Source: Cryobacterium psychrotolerans | Lineage (GTDB): Bacteria; Actinomycetota; Actinomycetes; Actinomycetales; Microbacteriaceae | DNA length: 64,000 nucleotides | Direction: 5' to 3' | Assembly (NCBI RefSeq): GCF_900101115.1 | Contig: NZ_FNFU01000005.1 | Span: 149,060 to 213,059, forward strand | Part shown: in pieces, positions 54,651-63,929 of the stretch | How the letters are laid out: every line of letters begins with the position of its first letter | Numbering within the stretch: the stretch's first letter is position 1 | The notes under the pieces: generated by a model | Told to the model about the DNA's origin: nothing | The model's input: the letters and a program-made list of their open reading frames with translations, nothing else | Database searches by the model: none | Program-made: the position numbers and the translations under genes

Positions 54651-56480
54651 ATGGGGCATTCAGTCCGGGGCGCCACCCGCGGCGCCGGCGCCCGCATCCT
54701 CGGCACCCTTCTCCTGGGCGCCCTCCTCCTGTCGGGCTGCGTGGCCGAACCGGCACCGCAGACGGATGCCCCCGCAGCGAGCGAGCGCCCGAGCGTGCCC
54801 GGGCGGGTGCCCTCGCCCGTGCTCGACGCGACAACGGCCCGGCCGGGCACTCCGCTCACCGTGATAGCCGACGCCGATCCGGTGCGGAATGCCATCGCCG
54901 CCAGCGCCGCCCTGTACTCCGAGTCGCGGCTGGTCGTCACGGCGTCGGTGGGTGACCTGGCTGCCCAGCTCCTGGCCTCCTCTGCCGCGGTGGCGCTCGG
55001 TGTCCCGCTCCTGCTCACGCCAACGCCGGATGCGACGGCCGCGGCCGCAGCGCTTGAAGACGAACTCGGCCGCCTCGGGGCATCCCACCTGCTGAAGGTG
55101 GGCGGCGATCCCGCGGCCCGGCACGTCGGCACCGATGCGGCGGGGAGGGAGGAGTTCCACGTGGTCGCCTCGCCGGACGCGGTGGTCGCGATCCTGCCCC
55201 GCGAGCTCGCCGCGGAGGCGGTGACCGCGGACGCCGTGACCGCGGACGGCGCGCTCGCCGCGGTCGCGAAGCTGAAGCCCGGCACCCCGCTCCTGCTCGG
55301 ACTGGCCGCGGGCGCCGACCCGATGCCGACCACGATGCCGACCACGACGCCGACCACGACGCCGACCACGACGCCGACGGCGCCTGCAGCGGCAGCGACG
55401 GACCGGCCGCCGGTGACGCTGCCGCGCGTGCGACGCAGCGTGCCGCGCACCGGAGTGCTGGTCCTGGCCGTGAACGACCCGGCCCAGCTGGCCGGGGCGG
55501 CCACGGCGCGTGCGGCAGGCGTCGACGTGCTGCCCGTGCCGGCCGACCACCCGAACCCGCAGGCATCCGCCGCACTGGTGACGGCGCTGGGCGCGGCCCG
55601 GCCGTCGGCCGTGCTCGCCCTCGGCGCCGCGTTCGCCGGCGAGGAGCGCCTGGCCTGGAAGGTCCGCGCCGCCGCCACCGGCGTCCAGCTGCCCGGCGGG
55701 GGGCAGGTGCTCTTCCCGGCCAGCCTGCTCGTTGCCTTGTACGGAACGCCGGGGACGTCGGCGCTCGGCGTGCTCGGCGAACAGGAGCTTCCGGCGGCGA
55801 TCATCCGGGCCAGGAGCACGGCGAGCCAGTACGCGGAGCACACCGAACGCACCGTCGTGCCGATGATGGAGATCATCGCCACGGTCGCCGCCGGGGCGGA
55901 GGGGGCCGACGGGAACTACTCCAACGAGCTCTCCGCCGACCGCCTCCGACCGTGGGTCGAGGCAGCGGGCAAGGCCGGAATGTACGTGGTGCTCGACCTG
56001 CAGCCGGGGCGCACCGACTTCCTCACCCAGGCGAAGCGGTACGAGTCACTGCTCGTGCTGCCCCACGTGGGACTCGCCCTCGACCCGGAGTGGCGGCTCG
56101 GCAAGACCCAGCGGCACCTCGAGCAGATCGGATCGGTGGACGCCGCGGAGCTCAACACGGTGATCACCTGGCTCGCGGACCTGACCAGCACGCACGCGCT
56201 GCCACAGAAACTGGTCGTGCTGCATCAGTTCAGCCTGAAGATGATCCGGAATCGCGCCAGCCTCGACACCTCCCTCCCTGAACTCGCCCTCCTCCTGCAC
56301 GTTGACGGGCTCGGCGGCCAACCGGCGAAGCAGGCCACCTGGCGGGCCCTGCGCGCCGGCGCGCCGGCCGGCATCTTCTGGGGCTGGAAGAACTTCATCG
56401 ACGAGGACCAGCCGATGCTCACCCCGGCACAGACCATGGCGCAGGTCGCGCCGAGCCCGGACCTCATCACCTACCAGTGA
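54651..56480 (+). CDS. Large lipoprotein with cell-wall-binding-repeat-like half
   Basis: The 609-residue protein has a signal peptide and lipobox LLSGC. The N-terminal half (about 55-270) has alternating segments such as VTASVGDLAAQLLASSAAVALGVP and SHLLKVGG that resemble CWBP2-type repeats. A short Pro/Thr tract (PTTMPTTTPTTTPTTTPT) comes from 12-bp tandem repeats at about 55321-55378. The C-terminal 320 residues (VVPMMEIIATVAAGAEGADGNY, GMYVVLDLQPG, GIFWGWKNFIDED) form a conserved domain that I cannot name; it may be a TIM-barrel. Function unknown. Confidence 0.7.
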   Translation: MGHSVRGATRGAGARILGTLLLGALLLSGCVAEPAPQTDAPAASERPSVPGRVPSPVLDATTARPGTPLTVIADADPVRNAIAASAALYSESRLVVTASVGDLAAQLLASSAAVALGVPLLLTPTPDATAAAAALEDELGRLGASHLLKVGGDPAARHVGTDAAGREEFHVVASPDAVVAILPRELAAEAVTADAVTADGALAAVAKLKPGTPLLLGLAAGADPMPTTMPTTTPTTTPTTTPTAPAAAATDRPPVTLPRVRRSVPRTGVLVLAVNDPAQLAGAATARAAGVDVLPVPADHPNPQASAALVTALGAARPSAVLALGAAFAGEERLAWKVRAAATGVQLPGGGQVLFPASLLVALYGTPGTSALGVLGEQELPAAIIRARSTASQYAEHTERTVVPMMEIIATVAAGAEGADGNYSNELSADRLRPWVEAAGKAGMYVVLDLQPGRTDFLTQAKRYESLLVLPHVGLALDPEWRLGKTQRHLEQIGSVDAAELNTVITWLADLTSTHALPQKLVVLHQFSLKMIRNRASLDTSLPELALLLHVDGLGGQPAKQATWRALRAGAPAGIFWGWKNFIDEDQPMLTPAQTMAQVAPSPDLITYQ

Positions 56481-56516
56481 CCCGCCCTCGGGTCCTTTGA
56501 CCCGGACTAATGGTTT

Positions 56517-56531
56517 TGACAATCATTATCA
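56517..56531. promoter_or_regulatory. Zur/Fur-type operator before the zinc importer
   Basis: TGACAATCATTATCA is a 7-1-7 inverted repeat with one mismatch (TGACAAT against TGATAAT), typical of Zur or Fur boxes. It lies 20 bp before the GTG of the metal-binding protein gene; a FUR-family gene ends the same operon. Confidence 0.8.
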
Positions 56532-56550
56532 ATAAGCGTAGTGTCGCACC

Positions 56551-57489
56551 GTGAGACCCAGACACCTGTCCCTTGCCGCCCTCGTGGCCGCGGCCGTCGT
56601 CCTGCTCTCCGGCTGCGGTACCGACCCGGACGCGTCTGACGCCGGGCTCGAGATCGTGGCAACGACCACGCAGGTAGCCGATTTCACCCGCGAGGTCGTC
56701 GGCGACACGGCCCACGTCGCGCTCACCCAGCTCGTCCGGCCCAACCAGAGCGTCCACGCCTTCGACCCGTCGGCCGCGGATCTGACCGCGCTCGGGCGGG
56801 CCGACGTGCTCGTCGTCAACGGCATCGGGCTCGAAACCTGGCTCGACGACGCCATCGAGGCATCCGGCTTCGACGGTGTCACGATTGACGCCAGCGAGGG
56901 GATCTCCCTGTTGGAAGACGACAATCCGCATGTCTGGACCGACCCGCGGAATGCTGACGCCATGGTGAACACCATCGCCTCGGGGCTTGGCAACGCCGAC
57001 GCGCCGAACGCCGAAGCGTTCGACGCCAATGCGACGGCCTACGCGGACAAGCTCACCCGGCTCGATGACTGGACCCGCGCCAACGTGGACACCGTCCCCG
57101 CGGGCGATCGCCTGCTGGTGAGCAACCACGACGCCCTCGGCTACTTCACCGCCGCCTACGGCATCACCTACGTCGGATCCGTCATTCCGAGCTTCGACGA
57201 CAACGCCGAGCCCAGCGCAGCCGAGATCGACAAGCTCGTGGCCGCGATCACCGCGACGGGCGTCAAGGCCGTGTTCTCCGAGGCGTCCCTCGACCCGAAA
57301 GCCGCGCAGACCATCGCGAGCGAGGCCGGGGTGCGTGTCTACTCCGGCGAGGATGCCCTCTACGTCGACTCGCTCGGCCCGGCCGGAAGTGAGGGAGAGA
57401 CCTACCTCGCGGCGCAGGTGCACAATGTCATCGTCGTTCTCGAATCCTGGGGCGTCACACCCAGCCCCGTCCCGGCCGAGCTGGGATAG
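56551..57489 (+). CDS. Zinc/manganese ABC transporter substrate-binding lipoprotein
   Basis: The 312-residue cluster A-I protein has a lipobox LLSGC, and metal ligands in SVHAFDPSAAD, NPHVWTDP and SNHDALGYF plus an acidic residue near DALYVDS. It lacks the long His-rich loop of ZnuA. The Zur-type box and the zur gene at the end of the operon favour zinc. GTG start at 56551. Confidence 0.88.
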   Translation: MRPRHLSLAALVAAAVVLLSGCGTDPDASDAGLEIVATTTQVADFTREVVGDTAHVALTQLVRPNQSVHAFDPSAADLTALGRADVLVVNGIGLETWLDDAIEASGFDGVTIDASEGISLLEDDNPHVWTDPRNADAMVNTIASGLGNADAPNAEAFDANATAYADKLTRLDDWTRANVDTVPAGDRLLVSNHDALGYFTAAYGITYVGSVIPSFDDNAEPSAAEIDKLVAAITATGVKAVFSEASLDPKAAQTIASEAGVRVYSGEDALYVDSLGPAGSEGETYLAAQVHNVIVVLESWGVTPSPVPAELG

Positions 57490-57496
57490 TGGTGCT

Positions 57497-58276
57497 GTGA
57501 ACGAGAACCCTCCCGATCCGGCGCCCGCACTGGCGGTCTCCGGCGCCTCCTTCAGCTACGGCCGCGGGCCCGCCCTGGAGGACATCACCTTCGAGTTGCG
57601 ACCCGGCGAAGCCGTTGCCCTGATCGGCCCGAACGGCTCGGGAAAATCAACGCTGCTCAAGGGCGTCCTCGGGCTGGTCCCGCGGGTCAGTGGCACCGTC
57701 ACGGTGCTCGGCCAGTCCGCGGCGCCCGCCGGCTCGGTCGGCTACGTTCCCCAGACCGAAGACATTGACCCGCACTTCCCGATCACGCTCGAGCAGGTCG
57801 TCATGATGGGCCGCTACCGCTCCCTCGGCTGGCTGCGCCTGCCGTCCCGGCGTGACCGCGACGCGGTAGCGCACGCCCTGGAAACGGTGGGCCTGGGGCC
57901 GCTGGCGAAGAGCCGATTCGGTCAGCTTTCCGGCGGACAACAGAAGCGGGGCCTGCTCGCGCGGGCCGTCGTATCCGGCCCCCGCCTGCTGCTGCTCGAC
58001 GAACCATTCAACGGCCTCGACCAGGAGAACCGCGACGCCCTGATCGGCACCATCGACCGGCTGAAGGCGGGCGGCCTCGCCGTGCTCGTGTCGACCCATG
58101 ACCTGGAGCTCGCCCGGGCCGTCTGCGAAGAGGTGTTGCTGCTCAACGGCAGCCAGGTTGCCTTCGGACCGCGCGACGAGGTGCTGACCCTCGACAACGT
58201 GCAGCGCACCTTCCAGGACGTGGGCGTGGAGATGGACGAACACACCGTCGTCGTGCCCGGGCACGAGGGCCACTAG
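57497..58276 (+). CDS. Zinc/manganese ABC transporter ATP-binding protein
   Basis: The 259-residue ATPase has Walker A GPNGSGKST, Q-loop YVPQTEDID, signature LSGGQQKR, Walker B LLLLDEPFNGLD and the H-loop STHDLEL. It energises uptake by the two permeases downstream. The GTG at 57497 lies 7 nt after the binding-protein stop. Confidence 0.92.
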   Translation: MNENPPDPAPALAVSGASFSYGRGPALEDITFELRPGEAVALIGPNGSGKSTLLKGVLGLVPRVSGTVTVLGQSAAPAGSVGYVPQTEDIDPHFPITLEQVVMMGRYRSLGWLRLPSRRDRDAVAHALETVGLGPLAKSRFGQLSGGQQKRGLLARAVVSGPRLLLLDEPFNGLDQENRDALIGTIDRLKAGGLAVLVSTHDLELARAVCEEVLLLNGSQVAFGPRDEVLTLDNVQRTFQDVGVEMDEHTVVVPGHEGH

Positions 58277-59143
58277 GTGGACCTCGCCGGCTTCCTGTTC
58301 GACGGCTTCGCGCTGCCGTTCATGGCCCGCGCGCTGGCCGTACTCGCCGCACTCAGCCTTGTCGCCGGGGTGGTCGGGGTGCTGGTCAACCTGCGCGGAC
58401 TGGAGTTCATCAGCGACGGGCTCACCCATGCGGTCTTCCCCGGAATAGCCATCGGCTTCGTCTGGAGCGGGCAGGACGGACTCTTCGTCGGCGCGCTGAT
58501 CGCCGCACTTGTCGCCTCCGTCGCCCTGACCCTGATCGCGCGCAGCAAGGTGCCGACGGATGCCGCCATCGCGGTCGTCTTCACGGCCATGTTCAGCATC
58601 GGCGTCGTCGTCGTTTCCCGTGAAGCCAACTACGCCGGGCAGCTCGAGCAGCTCCTGTTCGGGCGCCTGCTGACCGTCGGCCCGGCCGAGGTCGTGCAGA
58701 CGATCGTGATCTGCGGCGTCGCCCTCCTGGTCGTGGCGCTCACCCTCAAGGAACAGGTCTTCCGGGCCTTCGACCACACCGGGTTCTCCGCGGCCGGCTA
58801 TCGTCCGCTCCTGCTCGACCTGATGCTCAACGGTGCGATCGCCCTCGTCGTCGTGGCGGCGACGAGTGCGGTCGGCAACCTGCTCGTGCTCGCCGTGCTG
58901 ATCGTCCCCGGTGCGGTGGCGCGCCTCCTCACCTCGCGGCTGTGGCTGCTCTTCCCCATCGCCGCGGTGTTCTCCGGGGTGGCGGCCTGGCTGGGGCTGG
59001 CGCTCGGCTATGCGGCATCCGTCGATCTCGGCATCGAGTTGTCGAGCGGCGCGACCGTCGTGCTCGTGCTGGTCGCGGGCTACGCCGTTGCTCTCCTCGC
59101 CCGGATCCTTGTCGACCGGCTGCGCGGCAGGACGGAGCGGTGA
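58277..59143 (+). CDS. Zinc/manganese ABC transporter permease 1
   Basis: The 288-residue ABC-3 family permease has about eight hydrophobic segments, the early motif [21 protein letters not shown], and [20 protein letters not shown]. It starts with GTG directly after the ATPase stop and overlaps permease 2 by one base. Confidence 0.9.
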   Translation: MDLAGFLFDGFALPFMARALAVLAALSLVAGVVGVLVNLRGLEFISDGLTHAVFPGIAIGFVWSGQDGLFVGALIAALVASVALTLIARSKVPTDAAIAVVFTAMFSIGVVVVSREANYAGQLEQLLFGRLLTVGPAEVVQTIVICGVALLVVALTLKEQVFRAFDHTGFSAAGYRPLLLDLMLNGAIALVVVAATSAVGNLLVLAVLIVPGAVARLLTSRLWLLFPIAAVFSGVAAWLGLALGYAASVDLGIELSSGATVVLVLVAGYAVALLARILVDRLRGRTER

Positions 59144-59949
59144 TGGGCTACTTCGAGAAGGCTCTCCTCGCCGCCCTCGTGATCGGGGCGCTCTCCGGGC
59201 TGGTGGGCTCACTCGTCGTGTTGCGCCAGCGCACGTTCTTCGCCCAGGCGCTCACCCACGCGACCTTCCCGGGCGCCATCGCCGCAGCCATCCTCGGGGT
59301 CAGCATCCCCCTGGGCGCGGCCGTTGCGGCCGTCGCCATTGTCGGCATCATGACCGTGATCGGAAGGGTCGAGCGGCAGGGAGCCCAGGTTGCGTCGGGC
59401 ATCGTGCTCACCGCCGGGTTCGCCCTCGGCGTGCTCCTCCAGGCCCTGAACCCGTCGTTGCCCGTGCAGGTCGACTCCTACCTGGTCGGGTCGATCCTCA
59501 CCGTGACGACCGGCGACGTGCTCCTGGCCGCCGGCGTGCTCCTTCTCGCCGTCGCCGTCATGGTCTTCCTGGGCAAGGAGATCCTCTTCTCCACCTTCGA
59601 CAAGAACGGATTCCGCGCCGCGGGCTACCGGGAATGGCCGATCGAACTGCTCAGCCTCGCCCTCATCACGGCGACGGTGGTCACGGCGATGCCGGCCGTC
59701 GGCGCCATCCTCGCCATCGCGCTCATCGCGGCGCCCGCGGCCGCCGCGCGCCAGCTCGCCCGCACGACGACCCAGATCTTCGTCGCCGCGCCGCTGGTCG
59801 GCGCGGCATCCGGGGCCATCGGCGTGCTGCTCTCCCGCGCCCTTGACGTGGCGGCCGGGCCGGCGATCGCCCTCACGGCGGCCGGCTTCTTCCTGGCGGC
59901 CCTCGGCGTTCACCGGCTCGGCCGGGCGCGGATACGGCCCCGAGCATGA
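59143..59949 (+). CDS. Zinc/manganese ABC transporter permease 2
   Basis: The 268-residue ABC-3 permease has VVLRQRTFFAQALTHATFPGA and VGAILAIALIAAPAAAARQL, parallel to permease 1; the two probably form a heterodimer. The ATG at 59143 overlaps the permease 1 stop, and its own stop overlaps the zur ATG by 4 nt. Confidence 0.9.
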   Translation: MGYFEKALLAALVIGALSGLVGSLVVLRQRTFFAQALTHATFPGAIAAAILGVSIPLGAAVAAVAIVGIMTVIGRVERQGAQVASGIVLTAGFALGVLLQALNPSLPVQVDSYLVGSILTVTTGDVLLAAGVLLLAVAVMVFLGKEILFSTFDKNGFRAAGYREWPIELLSLALITATVVTAMPAVGAILAIALIAAPAAAARQLARTTTQIFVAAPLVGAASGAIGVLLSRALDVAAGPAIALTAAGFFLAALGVHRLGRARIRPRA

Positions 59950-60371
59950 AGCGAAACACCTGGCAGCGGGAAGCCGTGCGCGCGGCCCTCGACACGGCCG
60001 AGGGTTTCGTCAGCGCGCAGGGCCTGCACGCCACGCTGCACGCGACCGGCTCGCCGATCGGCCTCGCCACGGTGTACCGCGCCCTCGCCGACCTCGCCGC
60101 GGAGGGCGCCGCGGACTCCCTGCAGTCGCCGGAGGGCGAGAGCCTGTACCGGGCCTGCACGAACGACCACCACCACCACCTGATCTGCCGAAACTGCGGC
60201 CTGACGGTGGAGATCGAGGCGGATGCCGTGGAGATCTGGGCCAAGAACGTGGCCGCAGAGCACGGCTTCAGCCAGGCCGCCCATGTGGTCGACGTCTTCG
60301 GCCTCTGCGCCACCTGCGCCCCCGTCGCCCCCTCGCCGGGCCGGTTTGCGCGAGGCGCGTCGAGGCCGTAG
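59946..60371 (+). CDS. zur: FUR-family zinc uptake regulator
   Basis: The 141-residue repressor has the winged-helix start (WQREAVRAALDTAEGFVSAQGLH), the metal-sensing HHHHLICRNCG with CxxC, and the C-terminal CATCAP with a second CxxC, together a structural zinc site. Its place at the end of the zinc-importer operon and the palindrome at 56517 support Zur rather than Fur. It is translationally coupled to permease 2. Confidence 0.88.
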   Translation: MKRNTWQREAVRAALDTAEGFVSAQGLHATLHATGSPIGLATVYRALADLAAEGAADSLQSPEGESLYRACTNDHHHHLICRNCGLTVEIEADAVEIWAKNVAAEHGFSQAAHVVDVFGLCATCAPVAPSPGRFARGASRP

Positions 60372-60503
60372 AGTTGACCGTTGCTGCGCACATCCGTGCG
60401 TGCATTGCCGCAACGTGCCGCTCCCCACCAGGGAGAGCGCGGGCGTTCCGGCCGACAAGAGATCTTGGGAAGGGCATTCGCCCTTCGGTAATGGAGGAAA
60501 ACC

Positions 60504-60740
60504 ATGGCAGCTGTCTGCCAGGTGACTGGAGCCGTTCCCGGCTTCGGACACAACATTTCGCACTCGCACCGACGCACCAAGCGTCGCTTCGACCCGAATG
60601 TTCAGAAGAAGACATATTACGTACCCTCGCTCCGCCGGAACGTCACGCTGACCCTGTCGGCCAAGGGCATCAAGGTCATTGACGCACGCGGCATCGAGTC
60701 CGTCGTCAAGGACGTACTCGCTCGTGGGGTGAAGATCTAA
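60504..60740 (+). CDS. rpmB: Ribosomal protein bL28, zinc-free form
   Basis: The 78-residue protein has [22 protein letters not shown], the bL28 core. Only Cys5 remains of the N-terminal CxxC; the second position is Thr8, so the zinc knuckle is lost (C-minus type). A strong GGAGG-like site precedes the ATG. The stop overlaps the rpmG ATG. Confidence 0.94.
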   Translation: MAAVCQVTGAVPGFGHNISHSHRRTKRRFDPNVQKKTYYVPSLRRNVTLTLSAKGIKVIDARGIESVVKDVLARGVKI

Positions 60741-60907
60741 TGGCAAAGCAGCATGACGTCCGTCCGATCATCAAGCTTCGTTCGACCGCCGGAACGGGTT
60801 ACACCTACGTGACCCGCAAGAACCGTCGCAACGACCCCGACCGTCTCGTACTCAAGAAGTACGACCCCGTAGTGCGCAAGCACGTTGACTTCCGTGAGGA
60901 GCGCTAA
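60740..60907 (+). CDS. rpmG: Ribosomal protein bL33, zinc-free form
   Basis: The 55-residue protein starts [18 protein letters not shown] and has [20 protein letters not shown], the bL33 pattern. It has no Cys, so it is the zinc-independent type. It overlaps rpmB by one base and is 2 nt before rpsN. Confidence 0.95.
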   Translation: MAKQHDVRPIIKLRSTAGTGYTYVTRKNRRNDPDRLVLKKYDPVVRKHVDFREER

Positions 60908-60909
60908 AA

Positions 60910-61215
60910 ATGGCGAAGAAGAGCATGATTGCCAAGAACAACCAGCGCAAGGTAATCGTCGAACGATACGCCGCCAAGCGCCTCGAGCTGAAGAAGGCTC
61001 TCATCGACCCGAACGGCACCGATGAGTCCCGTGAGGCCGCTCGCCTGGGCCTGCAGAAGCTCCCCCGCAACGCTTCGCCGGTGCGCCTGCGCAACCGCGA
61101 CGCGGTTGACGGACGCCCTCGCGGCCACCTCAGCAAGTTCGGTATCTCGCGCGTTCGCTTCCGCGACATGGCGCACCGGGGCGAGCTGCCCGGCATCACC
61201 AAGTCCAGCTGGTAG
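60910..61215 (+). CDS. rpsN: Ribosomal protein uS14, zinc-free long form
   Basis: The 101-residue protein has [20 protein letters not shown] and the C-terminal [17 protein letters not shown]. The CxxC pairs of short zinc-binding uS14 are absent, as expected for the long form. It ends the rpmB-rpmG-rpsN unit that in other actinobacteria is derepressed when zinc is low. Confidence 0.95.
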   Translation: MAKKSMIAKNNQRKVIVERYAAKRLELKKALIDPNGTDESREAARLGLQKLPRNASPVRLRNRDAVDGRPRGHLSKFGISRVRFRDMAHRGELPGITKSSW

Positions 61216-61253
61216 CACCCCGGACGGCCGCGTGAGCGGTCCTCCGTAACGTC

Positions 61254-61289
61254 CTCAGGGGATGTCGACTTCGGTCGGCATCCCCTGAG
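61254..61289 (+). terminator. Hairpin terminator behind rpsN with UUCG loop
   Basis: CTCAGGGGATG pairs with CATCCCCTGAG around an inner CGAC-TTCG-GTCG tetraloop. There is no strong T run after it. Confidence 0.75.
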
Positions 61290-61476
61290 TCGTTCCGCGC
61301 AGAGCGAAATAAAAGCGACTCGCCGGGGAAAAGCGCTCCGAAACGCCGGAAATCCGCGGAATTCCGCCGATCTCTGTTAGATTCAACGCGGTCGAACCGA
61401 CCAGCGGAGAAGCTCCCCGGAGTCAATTCGTTCACCCTAACTACCTGTTTCTACGAAGGTCCGAGGAGGACACTCA

Positions 61477-61764
61477 ATGGCTGACAAGTCGCTGAACAAG
61501 ACCGAGCTCGTTGCCAAGGTTGCCGCAGACTCTGGCCAGAGCCAGACTGCCGTCGACAGCGTTCTGAACGCTTTCTTCGCAACCCTCGCCGACACCGTTG
61601 CACACGACGGCAAGGTCACCATCCCGGGTTGGCTCGGAGTCGAGCGCACCGCTACCGCCGCGCGCACCGGCCGCAACCCGCAGACCGGCGAAGAGATCCA
61701 GATCGCCGCAGGCCACCGCGTCAAGCTGACCGCCGGCAGCAAGCTCAAGGCCGCCGCCAAGTAG
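61477..61764 (+). CDS. hup: HU family nucleoid protein
   Basis: The 95-residue DNA-bending protein has the HU helices (MADKSLNKTELVAKVAADSG, split here as MADKSLNKTEL and VAKVAADSG), the arm region GRNPQTGEEIQIAAGHRVKLTAGSKLK. It lacks the long Lys/Ala tail of mycobacterial HupB. RBS GAGGAGG. It is monocistronic with a UUCG terminator behind it. Confidence 0.95.
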   Translation: MADKSLNKTELVAKVAADSGQSQTAVDSVLNAFFATLADTVAHDGKVTIPGWLGVERTATAARTGRNPQTGEEIQIAAGHRVKLTAGSKLKAAAK

Positions 61765-61787
61765 CATTCGGTACCTGCACGACAGAC

Positions 61788-61811
61788 GGGCGTCGACTTC
61801 GGTCGGCGCCC
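61788..61811 (+). terminator. Hairpin terminator behind hup with UUCG loop
   Basis: GGGCG pairs with CGCCC around TCGACTTCGGTCGG, the same inner hairpin as in the rpsN terminator, followed by TCTTCT. Confidence 0.8.
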
Positions 61812-61876
61812 TCTTCTGTGCCCGGGCGCGGATCCGGCCGCGAGCCGGGGCGGGCCCGCACGGTTAGGCTGGCTGG

Positions 61877-63853
61877 GTGCCTCGTCTTGTCCGCCTCATC
61901 GGTCCGGCAGCCCTGCTGCTGGTGGCTCTGCTCGCGACTCTCGCCGGGCTCGCGTATGGCGGCGGTGCGGCCGCGCAGCTCCTCGCCGACCCGGGCCCCG
62001 TGGTGCGATGGAGCCTGCCCATCGCCAAACTGCTGGTCAACCTCGGCGCGGCCGGCACGATCGGCGCCCTCGTGCTCACCCTCTTCGCGTTGAGCCCCGG
62101 GGAACGTGAGTTCAACACCGCGCTCGACTTCTCCGCGGCATCCGCAGCCGTCTTCACCGTCGCCTCGGCGCTCACCGGGTTCCTCACCTTCCTGCAGGTG
62201 ACGAACGTCTCGCTCAGCTTCGATGACACGTTCAGCGCGACGATGGGCCAATTCTTCAGCCAGATTGAAATCGGCCAGGCCTGGCTCGGCACCACCCTGA
62301 TCGCCGCCGGCGTCACGGTGCTCTGCTTCGCGGTGCGCAACCAGACCGCGATCGTCTTCGTTGCGCTCCTCGCGGTCGCCGCGCTCGTGCCGATGGCGCT
62401 GCAGGGGCACTCCGCGGGCGCGACCGGCCACGATCAGGCGATCACCGCACTCGGCGTGCACCTGCTGTTCGCCGCCGTCTGGCTGGGTGGGCTGCTGACC
62501 GTCCTCGTGCTGCGCGGCAGCCTCACGGGCGATCGTCTCAGCGTGGTCCTGTCCCGCTATTCTTCCCTCGCACTGGTCTCCTTTATCGTGGTCGCCGTAT
62601 CCGGCTACTTCAGCGCGGAGCTCCGCGTCGGCAGCCTCGAGCGGATCTTCAGCCCCTACGGCGTGCTCGTGCTGGTGAAGGTGGCGGCGTTGGTCGCCCT
62701 GGGCGGCTTCGGTGTGCTGCAGCGCCGGTTCGTCATCGGCCGGATGACGTCCGGACGGTCGGACTCCCGCCCGTGGCTCTGGTGGCTCATCACCGCGGAA
62801 CTGGCCTTCATGGGCCTGGCCTCGGGCGTCGCGGCCGCGTTGGCGAAGACGGCCACGCCGGTCGTGCAGGTCACCGCCGCGGAGATCCCCACCTCGACGC
62901 CGGCGCAAATCCTGACCGGGGAGCTGCTGCCGCCCGAACTCACCTTCTCCCGCTACTTCACCGAGTGGAATTTCGACCCCGCCTGGGTGTTCTTCTGCGC
63001 CTTCGGCATATTCTTCTACCTGGCCGGGGTGCAGCGACTCCGCCGCCGCGGCGACAGCTGGCCGGTGTACCGCACCGTGCTGTGGGTCCTGGGCATGCTG
63101 GCCTTGTTCTACATCACCAACGGCGGCGTGAATGTGTACGGCAAGTACCTGTTCTCCACCCACATGCTCGCGCACATGGCCCTGACGATGCTCGTGCCGG
63201 TGCTCCTGGTTCCCGGGGCGCCGGTCACGCTCGCTGCGCGCGCCATTCGCAAGCGCCACGACGGCAGCCGCGGCCCGCGGGAGTGGATCCTGCTCGCCGT
63301 TCACTCGAAGCCCGCCGGGATCCTGGCGCATCCGTTCGTGGCGGCCATCGTCTTCGCCGCATCGCTGTGGGTCTTCTACTACTCGGCGTTGTTCAGCTGG
63401 GCGACCACAGACCACATCGGCCACGAGTGGATGGTCGTGCACTTCCTGATCACGGGATACCTGTTCGTGCAGTCGCTGATCGGCATCGATCCCGTGCCGT
63501 ACCGGCTGCCCCACGCATTCCGATTGCTGCTCCTGCTGGGCACGATGGCGTTCCACGCGTTCTTCGGGGTGGCGCTGATGACCGGGACCGGGCTGCTGCT
63601 TGCCGACTGGTACGGGGCCATGGGGCGCGACTGGGGCCTGAGCGCCATCGCGGACCAGCAGGCCGGCGGCGGCATCGCCTGGAGCATCGGCGAGATTCCG
63701 ACGATCGCGCTGGCCATCGCGGTGGTGATCCAGTGGAGCCGCGGAGACGAGAAGGAATCCCGGCGCATCGACCGAAATGCGGACCGCACGGGCGACGCCG
63801 ACCTCGAGGCGTACAACGCGCGGCTCGCGCGTCTCGCGGCGCACGACCGGTAA
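61877..63853 (+). CDS. CopD-CtaG fusion, copper handling and cytochrome c oxidase assembly
   Basis: The 658-residue membrane protein joins an N-terminal CopD-like copper resistance domain (about 1-320, with several helices and GHDQAITALGVHLLFAAVWLGG split over its His motif) to a C-terminal Caa3-type CtaG domain (about 345-610, with FSTHMLAHMALTMLVPVLLV and conserved His residues). It probably supplies copper to the oxidase. The fusion is common in actinobacteria. It starts with GTG at 61877, and a basic tail follows the last helix. Confidence 0.88.
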   Translation: MPRLVRLIGPAALLLVALLATLAGLAYGGGAAAQLLADPGPVVRWSLPIAKLLVNLGAAGTIGALVLTLFALSPGEREFNTALDFSAASAAVFTVASALTGFLTFLQVTNVSLSFDDTFSATMGQFFSQIEIGQAWLGTTLIAAGVTVLCFAVRNQTAIVFVALLAVAALVPMALQGHSAGATGHDQAITALGVHLLFAAVWLGGLLTVLVLRGSLTGDRLSVVLSRYSSLALVSFIVVAVSGYFSAELRVGSLERIFSPYGVLVLVKVAALVALGGFGVLQRRFVIGRMTSGRSDSRPWLWWLITAELAFMGLASGVAAALAKTATPVVQVTAAEIPTSTPAQILTGELLPPELTFSRYFTEWNFDPAWVFFCAFGIFFYLAGVQRLRRRGDSWPVYRTVLWVLGMLALFYITNGGVNVYGKYLFSTHMLAHMALTMLVPVLLVPGAPVTLAARAIRKRHDGSRGPREWILLAVHSKPAGILAHPFVAAIVFAASLWVFYYSALFSWATTDHIGHEWMVVHFLITGYLFVQSLIGIDPVPYRLPHAFRLLLLLGTMAFHAFFGVALMTGTGLLLADWYGAMGRDWGLSAIADQQAGGGIAWSIGEIPTIALAIAVVIQWSRGDEKESRRIDRNADRTGDADLEAYNARLARLAAHDR

Positions 63854-63929
63854 ACGCCCCGGGCAGGTGGTCGGGCCCAGTGCCCGGCCCGGCGGCCAGG
63901 CTAGTTGTTGTTCCCACGGAGGTTGTGTG

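Noticed and set aside
53192..55882. 896-codon frame on the minus strand
   Set aside because: It is antisense to the E2 gene and the large lipoprotein and is rich in Ser, Arg and Ala without domain sequence.
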